A stretch of DNA of 64,000 bases from Streptomyces netropsis (GTDB lineage Bacteria > Actinomycetota > Actinomycetes > Streptomycetales > Streptomycetaceae). The stretch is from the NCBI RefSeq assembly GCF_014203545.1, contig NZ_JACHJG010000016.1, forward strand, positions 131,065-195,064, read 5' to 3'. The notes below the pieces were generated by a model that saw nothing but the letters and a program-made list of their open reading frames with translations, made no database searches and was not told the DNA's origin. Shown one piece after another: positions 19,106-28,000 of the stretch. Position 1 is the stretch's first letter; each line of letters starts with the position of its first letter. A program made the position numbers and the translations under genes.

Positions 19106-19672
19106 TCAGCGCAGGTCCTTGCTGCGTACGTTCCGCAGCCCGCACGCGTCCTCGTACAGTTCGCCCTCCGCGCCGAACAGACTCCACAGCGGCTGCAGCG
19201 GGAGCCAGGTCAGGCCGAGAAGCCAGCGTCCCACCGCCTGCCAGAAGTGCGGCCGTCCGGCGTCGGCCTCGCGCACCACGCGCGTCACGAGCAGGAACTT
19301 GCCCACGGTCGTCCGGAATATCACGGCACCCAGCACGTGGTGGACGAAGGACACTCCGAAGAAGCACGCGGCGACGTACGCCCAGTAGATGCCGACGGTC
19401 TTGTCGTCCGCCAGCTGGTGGGCGAGGCCGAAGCCGGCGAAGAGCGTGATGGCCCCGTCGATCGTCGCGGAGAGCATGCGGCGTTCATCACTGATCGGCT
19501 CGGGGACGACGGGAGACTGCGGATACGGCTGCGGGTGCGGCTGAGCGTACGGGTGCGGATACGCGTGCGGCTGAGCGTACGGGTCGGGCTGAGCGTACGG
19601 GTGCGGCTGTGCGTACGGTGGCTGGGGAGCGTACGGCTGGTGCGGGTGCTGCTGGTGCTGGTAGTCGATCAC
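19106..19672 (-). CDS. RDD-family membrane protein
   Basis: The 188-residue protein starts at GTG 19672, preceded by AGGATGG. The first 55 residues are a low-complexity, Tyr/Pro/Gln/His-rich tail with repeats of the form PYAQPHPYAQP. The RDD domain follows: DERRMLSATIDGAITLFAGFG, a second hydrophobic segment YWAYVAACFFGVSFVHHVLG, and TTVGKFLLVTRVV. RDD proteins are small multi-pass proteins of varied or unknown role. The flanking genes give no functional clue. Confidence 0.75.
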   Translation of the reverse strand: MIDYQHQQHPHQPYAPQPPYAQPHPYAQPDPYAQPHAYPHPYAQPHPQPYPQSPVVPEPISDERRMLSATIDGAITLFAGFGLAHQLADDKTVGIYWAYVAACFFGVSFVHHVLGAVIFRTTVGKFLLVTRVVREADAGRPHFWQAVGRWLLGLTWLPLQPLWSLFGAEGELYEDACGLRNVRSKDLR

Positions 19673-19799
19673 GGGGGGCCATCCTGCCGTACGACTGTGA
19701 CAGCTGATTCTCAGGTTGATACCCGGGATGTATCGAAGGCGCACGTGGCGCCGGGCGCTGCGGTCCCCCGTTCTGCAGCCCCCGGCGGCGTGTGGTCGG

Positions 19800-20567
19800 T
19801 CAGTTCAGCCGGGCGTCGGCGTAGGCGGTCATCGCGTCACGCTGGTAGACGGCCAGCCCGTCGGCGATCTTGTCGTAATTCGCACGGAACCGCGGGTCGT
19901 CGACATACGTCTGGCCCAGACCCTTGTACCCGCACGCGTTCGGGGTCCAGAAGCGGCAGATGCCCTGGTAGTGGGCGTCCACTTCGGCCTGCACCGCGGG
20001 ATCGGTGACCGGTGTGCCGGCCACCATGAACTCCGCCAGGCGGATCATCTGCGCCGTCACCTCCCGCTGCCACCGCTCCGTGTCCTCGTCGGTCATCGTC
20101 TCGACGGCCTGCCGGGACTCCGCCCAGGCCTCGGGCCACCGCTCCCGTACCTCGGCATCTTCCTCGGCGGAAGAGGGCTCGAAGCCCTCGAAAAGGTTCT
20201 CCGGCCTGTTGATCTTCGTCATGGCGTTGTTGTCCTTGCCTTCCTCCAGTTCGGCGATGGTGCGGCCGACCGTGCGGGCGAGCGTCTCCAGCCGGTTCCG
20301 CTCCGCCAGCAGCCGCTGGTGGTGCTCGCGGAGCACGGCCACCTGGTCGACCTGGCTCTCCAGGACCGCCCGGATCTCGCGCAGTCCCAGGTCCAGCTCC
20401 CGCATCAGCAGGATCTGCTGCAGCCGCAGCAGATCGGCCTCCTCGTAGTAGCGGTGCCCGTTGCTCCCGATCCACGCCGGCGGCAGCAGGCCGATCTCGT
20501 CGTAGTGCCGCAGCGTCCGGGACGTCACCCCGGACATCCGGGCCACATCCGCGATCGACCAGGCCAT
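19800..20567 (-). CDS. tipA: MerR-family regulator of the TipAL type
   Basis: The 255-residue protein has an N-terminal MerR winged helix (SIADVARMSGVTSRTLRHYDEIGLLPPAW), a coiled-coil dimerisation helix (residues about 75-110) and a C-terminal TipAS drug-recognition domain. Length equals S. lividans TipAL (253). TipAL activates its own gene on binding thiopeptides; the TipAS domain is also made alone from an internal start. Here Met116 (MTKINRPENLFEG) is well placed for that. Cysteines occur near 204 and 212; whether either matches the thiostrepton-capturing Cys needs alignment. RBS GGAGGAGCAGG supports the start. Confidence 0.8.
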   Translation of the reverse strand: MAWSIADVARMSGVTSRTLRHYDEIGLLPPAWIGSNGHRYYEEADLLRLQQILLMRELDLGLREIRAVLESQVDQVAVLREHHQRLLAERNRLETLARTVGRTIAELEEGKDNNAMTKINRPENLFEGFEPSSAEEDAEVRERWPEAWAESRQAVETMTDEDTERWQREVTAQMIRLAEFMVAGTPVTDPAVQAEVDAHYQGICRFWTPNACGYKGLGQTYVDDPRFRANYDKIADGLAVYQRDAMTAYADARLN

Positions 20568-20670
20568 AGCCCTGCTCCTCCATCGCCGGGCCGGTCTCTC
20601 CGGCCCCACACGAAGACCGTAGAAGTTGACGCAACGGCAACCGCAAGCCGCAATCGGCGCCGGCCGGGCC

Positions 20671-22353
20671 TCAGAGCCGGGACAGCTCGTCCACCAGGTC
20701 GTCGAGGCCCAGCGGGCCCTGGGACAGGGCCGCCATGTGCCAGGCCTTGAGGTCGAAGGACGCCCCCCGCGCCGCGCGGGCGTTCTCCCGGCCGCGCAGC
20801 CACGCGCGCTCACCCAGCTTGTAGCCGATGGCCTGCGCCGGCAGGGAGAGGTAGCGGGTCAGCTCGCTCTCCACGAACGCCGCGGGGCGGCTGCTGTGCC
20901 GGCCGAAGAAGTCCTGGGCCAGCTCCGGGGTCCAGCGCTCGCCCGGGTGGAAGGGCGAGTCCGCCGGGATCCGCAGTTCCAGGTGCATGCCGATGTCCAC
21001 GACGACGCGGCACGCGCGCATCATCTGCGCGTCCAGACAGCCGAGTCGGCGCTCCGGGTCCGGCAGGAATCCCAGCTCGTCCATGAGCCGCTCCGCGTAC
21101 AGCGCCCAGCCCTCCAGGTTGGCGCTGACCTTGCCGATCGTCGCCTGGTAGCGGGAGAGGCGGTCGGCGACGTGCACCCACTGGGCGATCTGGAGGTGAT
21201 GGCCGGGCACGCCCTCGTGGTACCAGGTGGACACCAGGTCGTAGACGGGGAAACGGGTCGCGCCCATGGTCGGCAGCCAGGTGCGGCCGGGGCGGGAGAA
21301 GTCCTCCGACGGGCCGGTGTAGTACGGGGCGGCGGCCGAGCCCGCGGGGGCGATACGGGACTCCACCACCCTGAGCGGGGCGGCGAGTTCGAAGTGGGTG
21401 CCGTCCAGCGCCTCGATCGCCTCGTCCATCAGCTTCTGCAGCCAGAGGCGGGTCTCCTCGACGCCCTCGATGTGGCTGCCGTGCGCGTCGAGGTGCGCCA
21501 GCGCCTCCCAGGGGCCCGCGCCGGGCAGGATCTTGCCCGCCTCGGTCTTCATCTCGGCGAGCAGCCGGTGGTATTCGGACCAGCCGTACGCGTACGCCTC
21601 GTCCAGATCGAGGTCGGTGCCGTTGAAGTAGCGTGCCCAGCGGGCGTACCGCTCCCGTCCCACGGTGTCCGGGGCGCCCTCGATCGCCGGGGCGTAGACG
21701 TCCCGCATCCAGTCGCGCAGCCCGGCCACCGCGGCCGTGGCCTTGGCGGCGGCGTCGTCGAGTTCACGGCGCAGGGGGTCCGGCCCCGCCGCGGCGAACT
21801 CCTGGAACCAGCCGCGCCCCTCGTCCACCCACTCCGTCAACTGCCCGACGACGGTCCGTGTCGCGCGCGGTCCGCCCGGCAGCTTCCGGTCGAGGCCGAG
21901 GGCCAGCGACTCCCGGTACCCGGCGAGGGCCCCGGGCACGGCTCGCAGCCGCGCGGCCACGGCCGACCAGTCCTCCTCGGTCTCCGTCGGGGTGACCGTG
22001 AAGATCTTCCGCACGCTGTGCACGGGTGAGCTGAGATTGCTGACCGACCGCAGCCCCTCCTCGGCCTCGTGCACGGCGAGCTGCGCCGTGAGCCGCTCCC
22101 GCAACAGCCGCCCGCACCGGCGCTCCACATCCCGCTCGGCGCCCGGCAGCCGTTCCGCGTCGGCGAGTCGGCTCAGCGTCGCGCGGGAGAGATCGGCGAG
22201 GGCCTCCTGGCCGGCGGGGGAGAAGTCAGGGAGCCGTGGGGAGCTCTCCCGAACTCCCAGGTAGGTGCCGGTGATCGGGTCGAGGGCGATGAGGGCGTCG
22301 ACGTGGGCGTCGGCCACCTGGCGGGGCAGCGCGCCGTTGGAGGTCTCTGGCAT
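20671..22353 (-). CDS. DUF885-family putative metallo-carboxypeptidase
   Basis: The 560-residue cytosolic-looking protein belongs to the DUF885 family, related to zinc M3/M32-type peptidases. The key motif is WYHEGVPGHHLQIAQ near residue 370, a variant HExxH with an added His. The conserved EGWALYAERLMDELGF follows about 50 residues later. No signal peptide is visible. Start ATG 22353 follows AGGATG; an open extension upstream lacks an RBS. The substrate is unknown. Confidence 0.8.
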   Translation of the reverse strand: MPETSNGALPRQVADAHVDALIALDPITGTYLGVRESSPRLPDFSPAGQEALADLSRATLSRLADAERLPGAERDVERRCGRLLRERLTAQLAVHEAEEGLRSVSNLSSPVHSVRKIFTVTPTETEEDWSAVAARLRAVPGALAGYRESLALGLDRKLPGGPRATRTVVGQLTEWVDEGRGWFQEFAAAGPDPLRRELDDAAAKATAAVAGLRDWMRDVYAPAIEGAPDTVGRERYARWARYFNGTDLDLDEAYAYGWSEYHRLLAEMKTEAGKILPGAGPWEALAHLDAHGSHIEGVEETRLWLQKLMDEAIEALDGTHFELAAPLRVVESRIAPAGSAAAPYYTGPSEDFSRPGRTWLPTMGATRFPVYDLVSTWYHEGVPGHHLQIAQWVHVADRLSRYQATIGKVSANLEGWALYAERLMDELGFLPDPERRLGCLDAQMMRACRVVVDIGMHLELRIPADSPFHPGERWTPELAQDFFGRHSSRPAAFVESELTRYLSLPAQAIGYKLGERAWLRGRENARAARGASFDLKAWHMAALSQGPLGLDDLVDELSRL

Positions 22354-22498
22354 GCGGACATCCTGGTACGGGCGGAGGGCCGGCGTCACTGGGGCCGATG
22401 GCCCCGGTAGATTCTGGAACAAGTGCGCAGTGGTGATCCGAGATGTCGCCGGACAAGTCAGTGACGGCTCTCAGAGGGTACTGATGGGAGCCCAGTCG

Positions 22499-22741
22499 AT
22501 GAACGTTGAGCAGCTCATGGAGCAGTTGGGCCGCGCTGGTGTCAGCGTGCTCGTCAAGGTGGACGACGTGCGAATGACGGAGGGCCGCCAGCCCTGGACC
22601 GTGGTGATGACGGGGGCGGTGCTCGGTGAGGACGAGTATGTGCATGTCGAGGCATCCACTCTCGACGAGTGCCTGAAGAAGGCCATCGGCCGTCTGCAGG
22701 CCTGCCCTGGTGAATGGGATTGGGTGACGGAACTCCTGTAG
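22499..22741 (+). CDS. Small conserved-looking hypothetical protein
   Basis: An 80-residue acidic protein (MNVEQLMEQLGRAGVSVLVKVDDVRM...PGEWDWVTELL). GGGAG sits eight bases upstream of the chosen ATG; an in-frame ATG at 22484 lacks an RBS. Strong Streptomyces codon bias indicates a real gene. No domain is recognised. Its downstream flank was the target of the IS630 insertion. Confidence 0.65.
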   Translation: MNVEQLMEQLGRAGVSVLVKVDDVRMTEGRQPWTVVMTGAVLGEDEYVHVEASTLDECLKKAIGRLQACPGEWDWVTELL

Positions 22742-22786
22742 CCCGCACTGCGCGGTTTCCCGCGCCGACAGGTGTCGCGGTCCCTA

Positions 22787-22798
22787 GTGCCGCATCAG
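22787..22798 (+). repeat. IS630 left terminal inverted repeat
   Basis: GTGCCGCATCAG, preceded by the TA at 22785-22786. One mismatch to the right end. Confidence 0.8.
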
Positions 22799-23757
22799 GC
22801 AACGTTCGCCCTGTTCACGACCTCGCGGAGCCGTTCGTCGGTGGCGTGCTTGTTCCGCCAGATGATGTAGCGGCGGATCATGCTTCCCTGCTCCTTGTGG
22901 CTGGTGTGGTCGGTGCCGTCCAGGGTGAAGTAGCGAAGGGCGGTGAACTGGGCCTCGATGCGGTTCAGCCAGGAGCTGTTGGTCGGGGTACAGGCGAACT
23001 CAACGTTGTTGGCCTCGGCCCAGTCGCCGACCCGGGTGTCCTTCTTCGTGGTCAGGTGCGGGGAGAAGTTGTCGAGCACGATGGCGATGCGGGTCGTCGG
23101 CGGGTAGAGGCTGCGCAGGTAGCGGCAGAACTCCAAGAACCTCGTCCGGGTCTTCTTCGGCTTGATGTGGCCGTAGAGCTTGTCCCGGGCCAGGTCGTAG
23201 GCGGCGAACAGGTGCCGGACCCCGTGCGGGCGGGTGTAGGTCGCTCGCCTGCGGGGCCTCGATTCCCGGTCGGGGTCCTGGTGCTCCCCTCCACGCTCGG
23301 CCCATTGCCTCCCGGGGTGGGGCTGGAGGTTGAGCGGACCGAACTCGTCCAGGCATAAGACGACTTCAGGATCACCCACCTCGGGTACGACCTCACCGTC
23401 GGCAATCGCGTAGAGGTGCTCGACGCGGGCCTTCTTGGCTGCATGGTCCGGGTCGCGGGAGGTCTTCCAGGTCTTCACGCGTTGAAACGAGACGCCCTCC
23501 TCGCGGAGCAGGATCCGAAGGCCCTCGTGGCTGATGTCGTCGACCACCCCCTCGGCGACCAGGAAGGCAGCCAGCTTGGCCAGACTCCAGATCGAGAACG
23601 GCAGGCCGTGCTCGACCGGCCTGGACCTGGCGATTTTCTTGATCTCCCGGCGTTCCGGGAGAGTGAAGGTCTTGGGCCGGCCGCCCTTGTACTTCGGGTA
23701 GAGCGCCCCGAAGCCGTCGGCATTGAAGTTGTGGATCACGTCCCGGACCCGGTCCAC
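22795..23757 (-). pseudogene. IS630-family transposase lacking its N-terminal HTH
   Basis: The 320-residue frame has the DDE_3 catalytic residues of IS630 transposases: LCLDEFGP (first Asp), VLDNFSPH (second Asp) and NSSWLNRIEAQF (Glu). It opens with DRVRDVIHNFNADGF, which in full-length relatives follows a helix-turn-helix of about 55-60 residues. Upstream of 23757 the frame hits a stop within nine codons and the sequence is unrelated. The catalytic core is intact, but DNA recognition is probably lost, so autonomous transposition is unlikely. One Leu is encoded by TTA, rare in Streptomyces. Confidence 0.8.
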
Positions 23758-23822
23758 GCTGACCAGCGCCCAGATGGCACGTCACACCACGACAGAGGCT
23801 TCCAAGTGGGGCGTTGCCCACC

Positions 23823-23867
23823 TTGACAGCACCATATCGTTTATCGATAGCATCGAATAACGATATG
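23823..23867 (+). promoter_or_regulatory. Promoter with palindromic operator for the DUF2975-XRE operon
   Basis: TTGACA at 23823-23828 is a consensus -35. A 35-bp inverted repeat (23833-23867, CATATCGTT ... AACGATATG, 14 of 17 pairs matching) spans the spacer and the -10 region (TAGCAT at 23848). An operator placed there would block RNA polymerase. The XRE protein of the operon is the obvious candidate to bind it. Confidence 0.6.
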
Positions 23868-23893
23868 ACGTCGCCTGAGTGGGAGGCATTCAC

Positions 23894-24508
23894 GTGCTCG
23901 ACGCATCGACCTGGTGGTCGCGGGTCAACAATCATGTGCTGGAGTCGGCGCTGGGACTGGCGTTGCTGCTGGTGGGCCTGTTCAAGGTCTTACTGCCGGT
24001 CCTCGGGGTTGTCGGCCCGCTCGCGCTCGCGAGCACCACCCGCACGGTCGGCATTGACGCCGACGTGCCCCTACCCGACACGACGGCTTCCGGGGCGGTG
24101 ACACTGCGGGCGGCCGGCCGGGCCGAGCTGGTCTTCCACAGCCCGGGCTTCGGGGATCGGCTGCTGCTGATCCTGCCCGGTCTGGTCGGCGCGGTCCTGC
24201 TGCTCGTGATCTTCGATGTCCTCATCCGCCTGGCCCGCACCTTTCACGCAGGGGACTTCTTCGTCCCGAGGAACGCGCGCCGCCTGCTCGTCGTCTCCGG
24301 GCTGGTTTTCCTGATCGGCACGCTCCCCCCTGCTCTGGACGTTCTGACCACGCATCTCCTGGTCGACGGCACGCCGGTGGGGCAGGTCGTCCACACCCCT
24401 TACTCCCTCGACATGGTGGCGGTGTTCGGGGCCTTGCTGATCGCAGCGGCGGCTGCAGCGTTCCGTCAGGGTGCGCGTCTGCGCGAGGACGTAGAGGGCT
24501 TGGTCTGA
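23894..24508 (+). CDS. DUF2975 membrane protein
   Basis: The 204-residue protein has four hydrophobic segments (near residues 20-40, 80-105, 125-145 and 170-190) and DUF2975 style, including FHAGDFFVPRNARRL. GTG 23894 is chosen because GGGAGG lies seven bases upstream; an earlier in-frame GTG at 23879 has no RBS. DUF2975 genes are typically paired with a small XRE regulator, as here, where the stop and next start share one base. It contains a TTA codon (KVLLP). Function is unknown; homologous pairs occur in many Gram-positive genomes. Confidence 0.75.
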   Translation: MLDASTWWSRVNNHVLESALGLALLLVGLFKVLLPVLGVVGPLALASTTRTVGIDADVPLPDTTASGAVTLRAAGRAELVFHSPGFGDRLLLILPGLVGAVLLLVIFDVLIRLARTFHAGDFFVPRNARRLLVVSGLVFLIGTLPPALDVLTTHLLVDGTPVGQVVHTPYSLDMVAVFGALLIAAAAAAFRQGARLREDVEGLV

Positions 24509-24732
24509 TGCCGCCGGAGGACCCGCACGAGATCCGCTGTCACCTTGACCGGCTTCTGGCCGACCGCAGCATGACCCTGGCTGAGCTCGCCGATCGCGTC
24601 GGAGTGACGGTTGCGAACCTGTCGATCCTGAAGAACGACCGTGCCAAGGCGATCCGCTTCAGCACTTTGAGCGCGATCTGCCGCGAGCTCCACTGCCAAC
24701 CCGCAGACGTCCTCACATTCGGCACCCAGTGA
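24508..24732 (+). CDS. Small XRE-family regulator (YozG type)
   Basis: The 74-residue protein is almost entirely one Cro/CI helix-turn-helix (MTLAELADRVGVTVANLSILKNDRAKAIRFSTLSAICREL). The ending CQPADVLTF is typical of the YozG-like group that accompanies DUF2975 proteins. Start and preceding stop overlap (TGATG). It probably autoregulates through the palindrome at 23833-23867. Confidence 0.82.
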   Translation: MPPEDPHEIRCHLDRLLADRSMTLAELADRVGVTVANLSILKNDRAKAIRFSTLSAICRELHCQPADVLTFGTQ

Positions 24733-24772
24733 GGACAAGCGGCGCGTCACGAAGCGACAGGGCAAAGGCTCT

Positions 24773-24784
24773 CTGACGCGGCAC
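24773..24784 (-). repeat. IS630 right terminal inverted repeat
   Basis: Reads GTGCCGCGTCAG on the minus strand and is followed by TA at 24785-24786. It lies only 41 bp beyond the XRE stop. Confidence 0.78.
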
Positions 24785-24789
24785 TAGGA

Positions 24790-24816
24790 GGCCCACCGGA
24801 AAAATTTCGGTGGGCC
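24790..24816. terminator. Hairpin beside the IS insertion
   Basis: A 9-bp stem GGCCCACCG / CGGTGGGCC encloses a loop with AAAAATTT. It sits four bases outside the IS and may be the original terminator of the small gene ending at 22741, displaced by the insertion. Confidence 0.45.
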
Positions 24817-25063
24817 GAATCCCGCGTAGCGCGATGCGCCTCGCAGGCTTCCCCGTCATAGGTAATGGCGAGATAAAGGCGGGCGGCGATAGCCTACCAG
24901 TTACCCGAACTTTGCCAGGAGTTGACTGAATTCCGGCTGTCATAAGGCCTGGAATCGCAGGCCGTACCCCCGGTAGTGATGGATGTGGGCATGACATAAG
25001 CCCATTTTCGGAGCCTTGCATTCCGCTCACTCCGGCCTCAAGTAAGGCCCCGCATAAGGCCAC

Positions 25064-28000
25064 ATGACGGTCAATCAGCGGGGTTATGCTCACCACGCGC
25101 CGATGAGTTTCGGCCATCAACTGACAAGAACGGTCAACGTGGTGAGAAGAAAGCCCTATCGGGCGAGACCCGGGGGAAAGCAGGGGCTCTGCACGCGCGC
25201 GGTGTGCCTGAGTGTGCTGCCCATGGCTCTCGTGGCGAGCCTGCTCGGAACGAGTACCGCCTTTGCGGCGGAAGAGCCCGACCAGCCGACCGATCGCGGT
25301 CGCGTCCTGGAATTGTGGAAGTCGGGCGGGCCCGGTGTCACGGCCGCCGCGGAGGCGGCCCTCATGGGCACCGACGAGGACGTGAAGCGGTTCCTCGGCA
25401 GCGAGAAGGAAATCGCCGAACTCCACGACGACCGCATCTACACGATGCAGCTCTTCACCGTCGGCGGTCGCGGGGTGCGCGAGGCCGCGAAGAAGGCGCT
25501 CGCCGGGTCCCGCGAGGATCTGACGGACTTCCTGAAGGACGGGTGGCGGGAGCCGCTCGAGCAGGACCAGCGGGTGCGGACCACGCAGATCGGCAGCGCC
25601 GGTGGCAGCGGTGTCCAGGACGCGGCGAAGGCCGCGCTCGGCGGCACGAGCGGCGACATCCGCGAGTTCCTCAGCGAGAACCAGTACACCGCCCGGGAGC
25701 AGGACGACCGGGTGCAGCTCATGCAGATCATGAGCGCCTCCGGCCCGGCGACCAAGGAAGCCGCGAAGGTCGCGCTGAACGGCTCGGCCGAGGACATCCG
25801 GGAGTTCCTGGAGACGGGCCAGCACGTGTCCCGCGCCCGGGACCAGGAGCGGGCCACCGTCGCGCAGTTGGCCGAGCAGGCCACGCAGGCGGGCAGGACG
25901 GCCAAGCGGGAGACCGAGGCGGCCAAGGAGGCCTCGGAGCGGGCGGTGGCCGCGTCGAAGCTCGCCAAGGAGGCGGCGCAGAAGGCCGCCGGCGAGACCG
26001 AGGAGGCGAAGAAGGACTCCAAGCGCGCGGCGAACGCCGCGGGCCGTGCCGCGGACGCGGCGGCGGGTGCCGCCGAGGCCGCGCAGGAGGCCATCAGCGC
26101 CGCCCGGGCGGCGAACAGCTCGGCCCGAATAGCGGCGAGCGCCGCGTCGCAGGCGGCGTCCGCCGCCGCCGGTGCGGCCGAGGCCGCCTCGCGTGCTCGC
26201 GGTGCGGCATCCGCCGCCGCGACGGACGCCGGTCAGGCCGCCGCCGCCCGCAAGGCGGCGGAGGACGCCCGTAACGCGGCGAAGGGCGCGCGGCTCGCGG
26301 CGCAGGCCGCCGTGCAGGCGGGCACCGCCGCGACGGCGGCGGGCGAGGCGGCCTCGGCCGCGGCCAGTGCCGGTGCCAACGCCGAGGCCGCCGCCGGTGC
26401 GGCCGCCCAGGCCGGCGGCTTCGCCGACCAGGCCGGCGCCCAGTCCGCGCGGGCCAAGTCGGCCGCCGCGTCGGCCAGGCGCCACGCGCGTGAGGCGACC
26501 CGCGCGGCCGGTGCCGCCAAGTCGCTGGCCGACGAGGCCGCCTCCGCCGCGTACCAGGCGCGGGACGCGGCCAACTCGGCCGCCGACCACGCCGACGCGG
26601 CGGCAGCGGCCGCCGACGAGGCCGCGAAGCACGCCGGTGACGCGGTGAAGGCCGCGCAGGAGTCGACGACCCACGCCGAGGCCGCCAAGAAGGCCGCGGA
26701 CGCGTCGTCGGCGGCGGTCGAGAAGGCCGGCAAGGTCCACGAGCTGGCGGCGAAGATCGAGGCAGAGAACCTCAAGTCCCGCACCGCGGGCGCCATCGAG
26801 CAGGCCAAGGACCTCAAGGCGAGCGACGAGGAGCGGAAGGCCAAGTCCGCCGACGCGGCCAAGGAGACCAAGGAACTCGACGACGAGGCCGCACGCCTCG
26901 CCGCCGAAGCGGCCGAGCCGGGCACGGACCTCAAGGACGTCGCCGGCAAGGGCCGCAAGGTGGCGCTCCTGGCGATGAAGGTCCGCGGCCCGTGGAGCCG
27001 CGCGGCCGCGGCGACCGCCCTGGGCGGGACGGACGACGTCGTCCGTGACTACGTGCGCACCGACTGGAACGCCGCCGCCCAGCAGGACGAGCGCGCCCGG
27101 GTCGAGGTCCTCGCGGACCAGGCCGACTCGGAAGCCGTGCGCACGGCGGCGGAGGAGGCCCTCAAGGGCGATGCCGCGAAGATCACGGAGTTCCTGCGGA
27201 CGGGCCAGCACAAGGCCGCCGCGGACGACTACCGGGTGCGGGTGGTGCAGATAGCCAACGGCACCGACCGGGGCATCCAGGAGGCTGCCAAGGCCGCGCT
27301 GAAGGACGGGTCGACGGACAAGCTCCGTGAGTTCCTCAACACCGGGCAGTACTCCGCCCGGGAGGCCGACGAGCGGGTCCGTGCCGTCCAGCTGGCGACC
27401 ACCGGTGGCGCCGAGGTCAAGGCGGCGGCCCAGGTCGCCCTCGCCGGACCGGTCGAGGTGCTGCACGGCTTCATCCAGGCCGGCCAGTACAAGGCGGCCC
27501 GCAAGGACCAGCTCACCGCCACCCACGTGGCGGAGGTGAAGCGGATCATCGCCGAGGCCTCCGGGGTGGCGGCGACGGCCCAGCAGAACGCGGCGGAAGC
27601 CGCCCGTGTGGCCGCCATCGCCCGCAAGGCCGCGGAAGAGGCCAAGGGCTACGCGAAGCAGGCCGAGGAGTCGGCCAACCAGGCCAAGGGTTACGCGGAG
27701 CAGGCCCGCACCTCGGCCAAGCAGGCGGAATCCTCGGCCGCCGACGCGGCCAGGTCCGCCCGGACCGCCCGTGACGCCGCCGCGGCGGCTCGCCGCGACG
27801 CCCGTAACGCCGACGACTCCGCCAGCCGCGCCGGGGCCTCGGCGATGTGGGCCCGTTCGTCCGCCGACCAGGCCTACGCCGCGTCGAGCCAGGCACGTGC
27901 CTCCGCCGTGGCGGCGGGCAAGGACTCCGCCGCGGCCGGCAAGGCCGCCCAGGAGGCCTTCGCGATCGCCGTCGCCAAGCAGCGCGCGGAGGACGAGGCC

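Larger units (their letters stand above)
22787..24784. mobile_element. IS630-family element carrying a DUF2975-XRE operon
   Basis: The left end GTGCCGCATCAG (22787) and the reverse complement of the right end GTGCCGCGTCAG (24784) match at 11 of 12 bases. Each end is flanked by TA (22785-22786, 24785-24786), the usual IS630 target duplication. The transposase stop codon lies within the left repeat, as is usual. The element is 1,998 bp rather than about 1.1-1.2 kb because two genes unrelated to transposition occupy the right half. The transposase has lost its N-terminus. Confidence 0.8.

Noticed and set aside
23393..23935. Alternative minus-strand frame as the missing N-terminus of the IS630 transposase
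   Set aside because: Its translation upstream of 23757 (ISLFDAIDKRYGAVKVG...) covers the palindromic operator and has no helix-turn-helix pattern of IS630 transposases.
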